A stretch of DNA of 64,000 nucleotides. It comes from Gelatoporia subvermispora B. Its lineage: Eukaryota > Basidiomycota > Agaricomycetes > Polyporales > Gelatoporiaceae. Both the position numbers and the translations under genes were made by a program. The stretch lies in assembly GCA_000320605.2 (NCBI GenBank), contig KB445798.1, positions 1,302,131-1,366,130 of the forward strand, given 5' to 3'. The notes below the pieces were generated by a model. It saw only the letters and a program-made list of their open reading frames with translations. It had not been told where the DNA came from and made no database searches. Each line of letters begins with the position of its first letter. Positions within the stretch are counted from its first letter, which is position 1. This document shows, piece after piece, positions 1 to 11,600 of this stretch.

Positions 1-1159
1 CTCAGCGGGAGACGACGTTTTTGCGTATTTCGTCACACACCTGCCGCTAGGCTGTCCGTCCGTCCTGAGTTTCTTGAGCGAAGTCGCCCCTCTGTCCTGA
101 CTCCCCTCAGGCCCGACGACGAGCCGCCCCTCGATCGCCAGACGACGTCGCCCCCATCAGGACAATCAGAAAGCCAGGACGGGTTCGAGGTTGATCTTGT
201 TGATATCGAAAGGCGCACTTGGTAGACTATGTCGATACAGGAGAAGGGAGGCTGCGATGATCGGCAGAGAAGTCGTCGCGCGAGAGGTCGCGATCGCTTG
301 CACTCGTCTCCGGTCAATCGCATCTCCTGCGACCGCCTACGACGGGCGTCTGTCCGAATTGGACTTGTGCTTTCTGCAGTGTGCGCCTGCGGCACACAAC
401 GCCTGTCTGCCACGTATGTCGCTGAGATTGCGAGCCTGCCGTCTAGCTTTTACTCCATATGACGCAAACAGTTTGAGACCGGGTGACCTGGACGGCACGA
501 CTGCTCAGCACTTCAGTCTTCTGGGGCACGCGTATTGCTGCGATGCTCCGATGACTGGCTTATTCCTTGCACAAGGTCATGCTATTTCCGCCTAAATCAC
601 TCAAACGGAGGACCCTTGCTCGCTACTGCTCAGGTCTGTGTTCGCATCCGAGTAGCCGGATAGTTCCCAATCCTTTCTGCTTGTGATGCTCCAGTTCACA
701 TCTCGAATTACACCCAGCCGCACTCGCAGTCCATTTGCGAAAGTAGAATTGCATCGAGCCCAAGAAGCAGTATGCTCCCTCCAGTACCCCTCTAGTATAC
801 AAAATCCAGCTGAATCAACGTCGGGACATTCAGCAACTGTTTGGGGAATCGACTCGGTTGGACTTTATTGAGAAACGCGGTTGAACACGGGCGAAAGCAT
901 GCTCACCAGCAGCGCGAGCGCCGTGCACTTGTACCGAGACGGGTATGATAGGAAATGTCGGCAAGGTCGTACTGTGGGCCGGGATGTACATACCGTGCGA
1001 CACCAGACAGGAGGCGTGATTCCATTTCTAACAGGTCAGCTATAATGGCGCCAGGGATGAAAGCGCACCTCCATCCCCTTCACTGCAGATAGCCGCAGAG
1101 CTTTGAACCGTGAACGGAACCTCAGCATGTCGAGTCTCCATATTGGTAATCAGCTCAAA
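1..1159. other. Region without a supported gene; contains a diverged dispersed repeat
   Basis: Only short open frames occur here, with no family motif and no plausible chain of exons. The right half (about 890-1159) resembles about 5560-5875 in the same orientation, with several indels. The right edge of that repeat is also where homology to the acetyltransferase gene begins, so a rearrangement probably joined the two here. Confidence 0.5.
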
Positions 1160-1840
1160 TGGTACTCTACAGCCCCCGCAGCTCCTCGCGCGCGGTGAGA
1201 AGGATCCGCTCGTAGCCCGTGCCCTCGTAGGATGTCGTCTGCAGCCGCGTAACGCCCGCCCTCAGCAATCCCAGCGCGACGTTCCTCCTGCGGTGCGCCG
1301 GCGCAGCACAGATGGAGTATAGGCGGACAGACGTGTCGCCAGGGACGTGGGTCGGTATGAACTCGTGCGGACAAAGGCGACGGCGAGAGCGTAGAGCAAG
1401 TAAAGCCAACGAATGTGCGCCCTGGACCTCTCAGCAGTAAGACGCCAAGGAAGAGGTCGGGGGCCTGTGACTGACAGTATCTTCATGTTGCTGGGTTCAC
1501 ATCTCGCGCAAGGAGAACGAGACGACGGGGTCACTAGATTGCTGCCAAAGTGCCTGGTTCGTCCTGCGGGCACTATGAGCGCACCCGTTGCATGCGGATT
1601 CTGAACGAGCTGCCTCGCGGACTCCCTGCCACCTTCATTGCATGTGCAGCGGGAACTTTGTTGCTCAAGACCAGGTTGTAGAAGGTGGTCATTCTTCGGA
1701 TACCACTATCAGTTGTACGTGGTTTTGCTGTTCGAGCTTTGACAACAGCGGGCAGTAAAAATCGTGACCGCACGGAGAAAGACAGCACCGGGGTTTGCAC
1801 CGACAGATCTCAGCGAGAGCGTCGAGTCTGAGTAGGTCCC
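1160..1840 (-). pseudogene. Truncated copy of the GNAT-Mss4 acetyltransferase gene
   Basis: Read on the minus strand, this segment reproduces the promoter-proximal sequence, first exons and acetyltransferase core of the intact gene at 62705-63886. Matching pieces are the start peptide MTTFYNLVLSNKVPAAHAMKVAG (against MSVFYDLISSDEVPAAHVIEVAG in the intact copy), a PQDEPGTLAA stretch matching PQDEAGSLAA, and the acetyl-CoA-binding region around APAHRRRNVALGLLR and YERILLTAREELRGL. Homology stops at that last block, so the end of the GNAT domain and the whole Mss4-like half are missing. Positions equivalent to introns are still present, so this is a DNA-level duplicate and not a processed copy. 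Several substitutions and frame breaks make a functional product unlikely. The promoter homology (a block near 1795-1830 matching 62560-62600) shows that the duplicated segment included upstream DNA. Confidence 0.8.
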
Positions 1841-4800
1841 AGTGAATTGCGATACTGGCCGTCCACGTGACGCACCTGTGAGCGCTTGCAAGGCACCTTC
1901 TGTGTCTGCGCTGCTCCTCTGCGATCGCTCGGGCCCTCGTTCGCGTCTCTCCGCGTCCCCACCCTCAGTTCTGCTCGTAGCCCCGCGTCGCCCGCATGCG
2001 TCGCCGTTGCTCGCCTTGGACCAACATCCTCGCTCGCTCGCTCGATCTCCCACGGCCCCTCCGTGCGCGATCGTTGACGTCCTCTTGCCCCTGCGCGCCT
2101 TTGGCTCTCCTGGGCTAGTCCCTGAGCCTGCTCCCTCCCCATCTACCTTCCTTCTCGCGACCCTCCCCCCTGCTCTCTGCGCCGTCTTGAACTTTTCCCC
2201 GCTGCTGTTCACGCTGAACGCGCCCGCGCTCCTCATCACCGACAGTCTACGCGTACATGCACCGAGCAGACGCGTCGCCATCAGCGACCCATGCGCGCTG
2301 GATTGATTCTCAACATGCCGCGCGACCTAATGGTCAGCACGCCGCGCGCTACTATCTGACATCCTCTCCCTCCCTTCCGCTACTGGCTACCACAACACCG
2401 CGCAGACCTGCTCCTCAACGACGCACCAGCGTCACATACAACCTCCTGTCCTGTCAATAATATCTGGCTGAACACCGTGACTCAGCACGTCGCGTCGCCC
2501 TGTCATCTGTTTGCCCCATCGGCACTGAGGACCGCGCACAGCCTGGCATATCCAGATGTGCTCCGCGTCGCTGCTGCCTCGACGATTCTATGCTCGATAC
2601 TCTGGACCAACGACCTACGTCGGCTTCCGACGAATCCTACGGCCCCGACGGGATCACCGCGCAGACGCAACTCCTCGCGCACGGCGCTTTGCTGATCGGT
2701 ACGCTACCTCGAGGTCCCACGGCGCTGTCGCCCAGCGCGTCGCACAGACAGTTCTCACCCGCCGCTGTGTGTGGTATCACCGACAAGACGACGCCCGCAA
2801 CAGCTGCGGCCTCTGTACACAGGATGCGCCGCGCACCACTGCTATCTCGACGATCCACGCGCAATGCTCCAAAGTAACCGCATATAACAAGCGAGGCAGA
2901 ACCTGCAATGTACTACGTCGGCATGGCCCTACACCCAAGCTCGAGCACCTCGCAAGCCATCCCCGACTCGACGCGCCGACACGCGATATGATGCACCGAC
3001 ATTGACAGCTGCTCGCAGACGCCGCGCACGCGCCCGTGCCCGTCCACCGCACGGTCCTCTGAGCAAGACGTACATTCCGCCGCCTTGCACTGCCTGGGAC
3101 CATGCGCGTTTGCACTGCGGGGGAGAGCGCGCACCAGAAACCTCCGGGCGATATCTAGCTCTGTGCGCGAAGGAGCTGGTCGACGGGCTGATGGACAACA
3201 GTGTGGTCTACAGCGCCGCGCAGCAGCCTCGTGTCGCAGTCCATCGAGATACGTAGCGATTACTCTTTCTCGGGTGTCTCATGTTCATGGCGGTGGTCTC
3301 GAATTTGCTTCCAGATGGCTAGCTACAAGAAGGAACAATGTTACCAAATGAAGGAGCGTGTGATAGAACTCATCCAATCGTAGCGCAACATGCTCAAGGC
3401 CTAGTTTGATATTGATTCGCAGCAGGCCACTTGACTTGGCTTGCCAAGTTACTACGCGCCTCCATACTATTATTCAATTTTCTCAAGATTACGTTACCAG
3501 ATTGTGTGTACTTCTCTTAGAATCCGAACGATCCATATCGGCTGTTGAAGTAGCGAGGGCGGAAGGCGCACCTGTGGGTAATCTCACAGCTCATGCTAAG
3601 TCCCATGAACGTCAAATATCGCTCGGCGTGCAGCCAAGCACCTATGTGGGCCCGCAGTTCGCGGTCAGCGGCACGTCCACGGATGCCGGACAGCAAGAGC
3701 TGAGCGAACAAGTTGAGCGCCGCCGCCGTCCTCAGAGCTTATTATCTGCGAAGAGCAATAGGACGCGAGGTATCAGCGTAGTGTTCCACATAACATGGCG
3801 TCAAACGATATGAGTTCCATTCATCTCGTGGGGCTTGCGCAGCTCTCGATATTGCCTCAGGCGTAAATGTCCGCCAGTACGCGCAGCCTCCCACTGTACT
3901 CCGGCGCTGTGAGCCCTGGTGTACAATGGCTTGCATATGTTACACCCCAACCGGGTCTCCTGCGACAGACACACTCGATAGCTCAATATCATGTATTGAC
4001 AGAATCTGGCAGCGAACGAGTGAGCCTTGAGGTATGTGTTCAGCTGCATGCCCTAGACCAGGCTTCCATGGTAGTCTCACCTCTCGCCGTCTACGCAGCA
4101 TACTCGTACAGAACGCTTTTTCATGGAGAACGAAGATTTCACCCAGTGGTTACATCGACGAGAATAGTTTCCGAGCTATCTTAACGATCCAGAATCGCCA
4201 CGTAGCAGCGGTTCTGCGGCCCGTAATGCAACGATCTCCCCAATTTCAATCAAGCCTGACCCCGCTTCTCTTGATGCCTTGCAATTTGAACCCATCGTTC
4301 ACAATATCAGCAATGCAAGGATCTGCACAATTTGACTCAAGCCTGATCCCGCATCTCCCGATGCCTTGAAATTTAAACCAATCGTCCGCTATCTCAGCGT
4401 TGGGCAGAGCCCCAGGTGTATCGGCCGATATTCCACTAAATACGGAGATATTGGCCTTGCTGCAAAACCCGAACCGCGAAACAGATCGCTTTTATGAGCA
4501 TAGTTCTCTCCCGTAATCATGCGGAGATTTGGGCTGAGGAAAGCGGGGAGGTGTTCATCAAGGACTCGAAATCTGTCTAGAGTACTTTCATTCAAAACGA
4601 ACGAATATCATCGGATGGCTCTGAACCACCTACAGAGCTTTGAAGTGGAGATGTGATTCGATTTGAGACACCGTATCAGCTTGGGCAAGAGTATTACCAC
4701 CGGTGTGTGAAGACCATAATAGAGATAGAGCGAGTTGGAGAGGCAGAAGGGTGAACTAGTTCGCTGGTCGTCTAGCAAGTAAACGGCTGACTGATCGCCA

Positions 4801-7800
4801 TCAGACTGTCGAATGAGAACGATCACATTACATCATCCGAATTGGCGACGGATGTACCTGTTGCCCATGGAGCTGTTATTGACCAAAAGGTGCGATCTGC
4901 GTTGACGACGCTGTAACGGGGTGGTCTAATACGTTGTTTTTAGCACAGCAAGCACGTACCAACCAGAGGATCGCGTACTGCACAATCAACGACTCGGAGT
5001 CTCAACGACTTAGGCTGCCCGCCTCGACTGGGGACCTGCAACATAACAGAGTCTGAGGTGCAACCTACGCCGATCAATGTACTGAGCCATCTGTGACGTC
5101 TTGATGTATGTACTTGATTTCCTGCCTTTTACAGCTGTTCTAATCGTGAGCATAGCGCCAAATGAGATCTCACTGCAGTCTTTCAAAAGGACGTAGCGGA
5201 CGCTCGGGATGCCATTAGCGTCAGTCGCACGTGCAGCCTCTACTCCCGAGTTCTGACAGGGAGTCATCAAGAGAGGGGCTTGGGTAAAGCTCATGGAAGG
5301 CGGCTCAGAGCGTTCAACACAATCACACTCACGACACAATACAAGGGCTACCGTAGGTGCGTAGAACCCAGAGGGCAATTGCTGCTGCGGCATCGTGCAG
5401 CGTAGAGGTTGAGAAACAGACTACATACCGCAACGAAGCAGAGTCTGTACAGTACTAAAATAAGCATAACACAGCTGCACCAACGGCGAGGCGGCGAGAT
5501 ACAAAACGAAACAACAGTGAGGCCGGCTCGATGAACACTGTGAGAAACACAAAGTCATATGACATGCGCGGGCATGCCCATGATAATGCAAACCAGCGGT
5601 GTAAGCGCAGTCTACTTGTATTGAGATGGGAGTGATGGAGTGTCGTTGAGAACGACCTATGGCCCGGGATGCATATGTTGTGCAGCGCCGGGCAGGAAAC
5701 GTGATTTGACTTGCGATTTCGTCAATACTCTCCCCGGGAACTTGTAGCACTCGCTGTGTAGTGAAATCAACGGAGGGCTCGGAGAACCGAAGGGAAGTCG
5801 GGACATGCGCAAATCGAGTCTCTGAGAAGATATGACATAGTGTGTGCATTGGGTAGTCAGTTCAGGGAGTACTCACAGGAGTGCAGCTCGAAAGGCATCC
5901 CTTCAGGTTCGTAAGACTGGACATGTACACAGCTATCACACTAATGAGGGCGAATAGAGCTGGAAAAGGGATATATGCGCCGCCATCGATCCGTGGTGAG
6001 CATGATCCAATACCCGACGGTCGTAGTGCTTGAGGCAGAGCGTCCCGGCAGACGATCACCGTACGGGGATGGACTCAGCACCAGATCTGCGACCTGCATC
6101 GGTCAACCTCTATCGTTCAGATATACGATGTGAGTCAGAGAATGTGCGATGAGCGACGTACTTTGGGAGGTGGCAGGCAAGAAGCGATGGGTGTCAGGCT
6201 TGACCGTTTGAAGAAAAGCGCATTCTGCGGGACAACGCTGCAGACGAGCCCAGATGCACCGGGTACGGACACGTAATCGGAGAACGTCCACAAGCGCGGT
6301 GAGGGACCCACTACACAGGAATGACATCAGCAGTGACAATGATTCTGAACGGCAGGAATATTGCGTACCTGTCGCACGACTGACGCATCCAGATGGTCCT
6401 CTTCACCAACTTGATGACAAGTCATCGTGGCTGTGCATCGTACGTAGCTTGGTTAAAAGAACCGGTGTTCTTGCACTTGAGAAAATGTCCATGCGACAAT
6501 GAAGCCGAAGTTGTTGGCTGCTGGAACTATTGCGCCTCGGAGGTAATCGGGGAAAACAGGATGGTCGCGAGTGCACTTCGCCTGTGGGCAGACCAAGTCC
6601 ATCGAGGAAGCAGTGTACTACGCAATCACTGGCAAAATGTACGTGTTCACCATACGCAGCGGCCGAAATCCGACTGCCAGGACATCCATGTCAAACCCTA
6701 CGACCCACTCGCCTAGACAAAGAAACCATGGTGTGGTTGAAGATTGAGGTACAATGCCACGTCAGAACGGACGCGATGCGTTCGAAGCTGTAGGCAAGTG
6801 GTCCTAGGGTCCGATAGTGATAGTGAATACAATAGCATTTATAACTATCGTATAGTACAGAGATGTGCGTGTCATCATATTCACACGCCAATCTCTATCT
6901 CTGAAAATTGAAATAGTCTCGAGGGATGTACATACCTGATCGTTCAGAGACCATATTTAATGACGCTCTCAAGTCTGTCCGGATCTTCGTGCCTCGGGAG
7001 TCCGTATCTTCTGATTCTCAGTCATGCCGCAAATCTGGTGGTAGGAGCAGCAAAGTTTTTTGTGGAGATAGTCGCACGTGGACCAGGTTCTCACAGCTTC
7101 GAGCGAAGAGTCGACGTGTTGGCTCCATGACCAGGTTTGACGCAGACGCGTCTGCTTCTGCCGAGTCGATCACGCTGCCAGTTCTATGCGGCGCCTGCTA
7201 AGAGAGGGAGCTGAGAGAGCGATGTCAAAGCAGTATGAACATCCTAGTCGATTGAGAGGCCGGTTGCGCGAGGGGTAGAGGGCAAGTACGGTCGCGATCA
7301 TCCGGGCGCTTCTCGAGACGATCACGTCTTCTGAGTGTGCCTCATGCCAGCGTCTGCCCTCACGGTGCAATTGGACGACCTCTTGTCGACCTTCCTCACT
7401 AGAGCTGGCGTCCCTCTCTGGCTTCCTGTGTAGCTTCTGACTTCTGTCGCTGTGCCTGCCCGTGCCCCATGAAATCGGCTGGGCTGCAGCGTGCCTCGTT
7501 CCTGTGCACGATGTGACGGTCAGCTCCCTCGCACGTGCCTTGGTTCTACCTCCTTTGGTACCTCAATGTCCAACACGAGTCCCCATCGGCTTCGACGCGG
7601 CAGGCGTCCCACAGTGCCCTTGGGTTGTTTTCGGAGGAATAAGCTTAGCAGAGGGTTGTAGACTAGTGCGTCGTGTATAGCAAAGCCGAACCGACCATCT
7701 CTATCCTCGCTCCCACTGGCTTGAGGACGTCTTGACGGATAATTCACTGTACCTTCGTGTGTTGCGGGCTTGCTGCTACCAGGAGAATCGCACAGGCAGC

Positions 7801-8624
7801 ATGGTGGGGGAAGTCTTGGCATCGAAAGCCAAGGGGCGAACCGGAGGTGTCATGGAAGCACAAGTGTCGATCATGGGCAAGGAATGCGTGCAGGAGATTG
7901 ACATGCAGAAGGAACAAATCGTTTGTGCGCCTGTCTGGCGATCGCTTCTTCCGAGCGCTTTCACCTTGCTGGCTCGCCTAATCCGACTGCCCGTCTGCTG
8001 CCGCTCTGAAATGCTATGGTTCATGTCTACTTGTTTGCTCTCTTCCTGGTGTCCGAAACTATCCTGTCAGACGTCAACACATGATCGGCAGTTTGCAAGA
8101 TTTATAACTGACAATGCATCTCTCAGCGATTTTGCTTCCGGCCGCTCTTCACTCCACTGACTATAGTGCTGGACTGCGCGCCGTAGTCTGTATCACACAT
8201 CTGAGCCACTGACCACTCATGTGACTACCCATAGGGTCTGGGTCAGCTTATGTTGTGTTTGACCACGCTCAATGCTCTGGTCTGTGAAGATCACTGTGTG
8301 CATTCACCCTTGCAAATTGCAATGTTGTTGTTGTCTCGCACGAATGCTGATATAACTGCTTTTGGCACCGTCACTGTATTGCTGAGCCACACGGTACATG
8401 CAAATTGAGTGGTATTCAATTATGACTGGCCCCGACTACCTTGCTGACCATGGATTTATTGTCCCACCGGGGTAGACACGAATTTAAGAGATACATCGAT
8501 AACAGTCACTCCGATACTAAAATACATAGAATGTAACACACTGACGGTATGTAATATAAGCGGCTGAGTCTGTGGAATAGAATGGGCGAGGATCAAAGTA
8601 GGAATTCAGCTCGAACTGATGTTA
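1841..8624. other. Long gene-poor region
   Basis: I find no gene I can support in this 6.8-kb stretch. About 1.85-3.3 kb is GC-rich and low in complexity, with overlapping open frames on both strands that look like composition artefacts. On the minus strand between about 5.0 and 6.3 kb there are short frames separated by possible introns (for example one ending with a TTCTCAG acceptor near 5820), which may be a decayed multi-exon gene. One piece reading TTQRVLQVPGESIDEIA is faintly like the region after the HET domain in fungal incompatibility proteins, but I would not name it on that basis. About 7.2-8.6 kb resembles about 16.0-17.6 kb and forms the left part of the tandem duplication. Confidence 0.45.
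5560..5875 (+). repeat. Dispersed repeat, second copy (relative of about 890-1159)
   Basis: The order of short matching blocks is the same as at 890-1159: a 'cttgta..gagacggg' block, a 'gggccgggatg.ata' block, a 'caggaggcgtgatt' block, a 'tcgagtctc' block and a 'ggtactc.acag' end. I estimate moderate identity with indels by eye. The copy may derive from a decayed gene, because on the minus strand its right end looks like an intron (GTGAGT...TTCTCAG). Confidence 0.4.
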
Positions 8625-11600
8625 TCAAGAATCGCCGGAAGTAATGTTCGGCGTATAGCACTTCGTCCATCTGTCTCCGTGAACGAATCTGCTTACGTCC
8701 AACGTCGCTCGATCCCGTCCAACCAGCACCTTTGTGCGTGGCATCATCATACCATGATGGTAGTCTCTCGGAGCCCACATGATGAGCTCATCTCGCGGGC
8801 CCTTGATCCATCCAGAATCGAGGCGAAAATATGATGGATTCCGCAATTCTTCGGGCCCTGCTTGCAGGGTCTGAGAGGACTGAGACGTTCCGATGTGGTC
8901 GGGTTCGAGTGTATGCGCGGGTCGCACCGCTAGCAGTAATCTCATGGAACTCGCGATAGTGCTCCAGATTGTGCTGCATTGTCCGCTTTGCGATACCAAC
9001 CACGAGTCTCCCAGCGTCACATCCCATATGCGAATTGTGTTGTCGGATGATCCAGAGACAAGGCGAGTCCCATCGGGCGAGAACACAACTGAGCAGACTG
9101 CATCGCTGTGTCCCTCGAGTGGCTTCATCACTGGGACCCCGGTCGTCGCATTCCAGAGCCGAACAGTGGCGTCGCTCGAACCAGAGGCAATTACTTCCCC
9201 ATCCGGTGAGAAGCTGACAGACAGGACCGAAGCGGTGTGTCCCCTGAGAGGCTCCATTGCTGCGCCACCAGTCCGGGCATCCCAGAGCCGAATTGTGGCG
9301 TCCATCGAGCCAGAGACGATCCGGGCTCCATCTGGGGAGAACGCGACGGAGAAGACCTCCTCGCCGTGTCCCTTGAGAGGCTCCATCAGCTGATCACCCG
9401 TCGTTGCATTCCAGAGCTGGAGTGTTGCGTCCGCGGATCCAGAGACGATTTGTGTCCCGTTTGGTGAGATCGCAACTGACCAGACTGTGTCGCTATGTCC
9501 CTCGAGAGGTTCCATTACCGGCCTCCCTGTCCTGGCATCCCAAATTCGGATTGTGTCATCAGATGAGCCCGAGATAACTCGTGTCCCATCCGGTGAGAAG
9601 ACAAGAGAATGGATCCAGTTGCCATGTCCAGTGAGAGGATTCGTCATTTGTTTGCCGGTTCTTGCATCCCAAAGGTGGATCGTCTCGTCAGCAGAGCCAG
9701 AAGCGATGCAGCTCCCATCTGGCGATACCGCAAGGCATGTGACGGGCTCACCATGACCCTGGAGAGGATCGAGGACTGGGGCACCTGTCTGCGCATTCCA
9801 TAGCGAGACCGTCTTGTCCTCCAATCCTGACACAATCTGCGTTCCGTCTGGTGTGAATGCGACACAACGGACTGTGCTGCTATGACCCTGATACCTTTCC
9901 GAAGGTGCGCTCCTTGGCTTCATGTTGGTACCAGGAGCAGAATCCTCGTTGTCGATCAAGACTTGAACCTGGGATCCTTGTGACAAGGTCCCATCAGGGA
10001 GAGCAGCGCTGCTCGGTACGACGGGAGGGGATCGGTTTGTATCCATGATATCTGCACTCCAAAGCCGGATTGTTCTATCTCCTGAGCCGGAGACAACTGT
10101 GCTCCCATCAGGTGAGAACCCGACAGACCAGACGGCATCACTGTGACCCTCGAACGGCTGCAACACTGGGCGCCCTGTCGCTGCATCCCAAAGTCGAACT
10201 GTCTTGTCAGCTGAACCAGAGACGATTCGGGTCCCATCAGGTGAGAATGCCACCGAAAAGACCGATTCGGTGTGTCCCACCAGGGGGTCAATGATTGGGG
10301 CACCCGTTCGCGCATCCCAGACTCTGATAGTCATGTCGGATGACCCCGAGACAACTCGGGTCCCGTCGGGGGAGAATGCGACAGACCAGACCTCGCTGGA
10401 GTGTCCGGAGAGAGGCGCCATCACGTTCTCGCCCGTCGTCACATCCCAGATCCGGATTGTACTGTCATACGAGCCGGAGACCACTCGCATTCCATCCGGC
10501 GAGAACATGACAGTGTTAACGTCACCAGTGTGCCCCTCAAAGGCGCGCAGCAATGGATGCCCGGTTTTTGCATCCCAGAGTCGCAGTGTACGATCGTTTG
10601 ACCCGGAGATTATTTGCGCTCCATCTGGGGAGAAAGCGACACAACGAACTCCCTTGCTGTGGCCCACAAGAGGATCCATCATCAACTCCCCTGTTCTTGT
10701 ATTCCAGACTCGAATTGTCCCGTCCAGGGACCCAGAGACTACCACCGCTCCGTCAGGTGAGAAGGCCACAGACGTGACCGTGTTACGGTGTCCCTCAAGA
10801 GGGTCCATAAGCAGATCGCCTGTCCGCGCATCCCAGATCCGGACTGCCTCATCCCATGATCCCGATACCACGCGGGTTCCGTCAGGCGAAAATGCGACGG
10901 AGTAAACTATTCCAGCATGTCCTGACATCTGCAGAAGCGGCCCCCGTGATCTATGTATGCCGGTCACATCGTATGTGGGGACATTGAGAAACTTCGGCCA
11001 GAAGGTTTTTGCGATCGTGGAAGATGGGCTTAGCGATGGAAGAACCGAGAGGTAGATGTGCGGTGCGCTGAGATCGATCGCGTCATAACCCAGCATGACA
11101 AAGTCTTTCGCATCTCGCAGAAATGCGACTATCTCGGGAGAGAGCCGATCACGCTGAGGAGGCCGAGTATGTTAACATCAAAGATAATCGCAGAAATAAT
11201 GTCCTAGCGTACCATGTTCTCTGCGGTCAATACTCGGTGCAAAAGACCCAATGCTAGCCTCGCATTTCCGCTCGCACTGAGCACCTCCAGCCAGAATAGA
11301 GTCTTCCTTCGCAATACTAAATCGACGGATGAGAGCAGTGATGAGGGATCAAGAATACGGATGAGATGGTGGACCCAGTGAAGGCACGAGTATAGAAGTG
11401 AATTCGAGATCGGTGCGAAGTCCTGCCACGAATTTGGCAGGTAGGATGTACGACACCCTGAGACATTGAACGTCAGCGCATCCGAGACCATGATGCGTAT
11501 GCACGCAGTTGCAAGAGCCTCGTGCCCGCCGGATGAATTGATTCTGAAGGTCTCCGGTGCACGGTCAGGGGATGTGAGATAGTCTTCAAAGGAGGCATGG

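Noticed and set aside
1709..2281. A 190-codon minus-strand frame rich in Arg, Ala and Gly
   Set aside because: Low-complexity translation of GC-rich DNA that overlaps the promoter copy of the pseudogene; no motif.
5421..6339. A minus-strand gene with HET-like or membrane-protein features
   Set aside because: Pieces of frame and one plausible intron exist, but the frames do not join and no domain is firmly recognisable.
10204..10905. A 233-codon plus-strand frame with regular repeats (and similar ones at 9487-9756, 17915-18301 and 19406-19915)
   Set aside because: They are antisense to the WD40 repeats. The 129-bp periodicity of the real gene prints a periodic open frame on the other strand; there is no independent start context or family.
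11154..11212. NACHT and WD40 parts as two separate genes
   Set aside because: A 59-bp intron with standard ends joins them in frame, and the same intron of the same length occurs in the paralog at 20164-20222.
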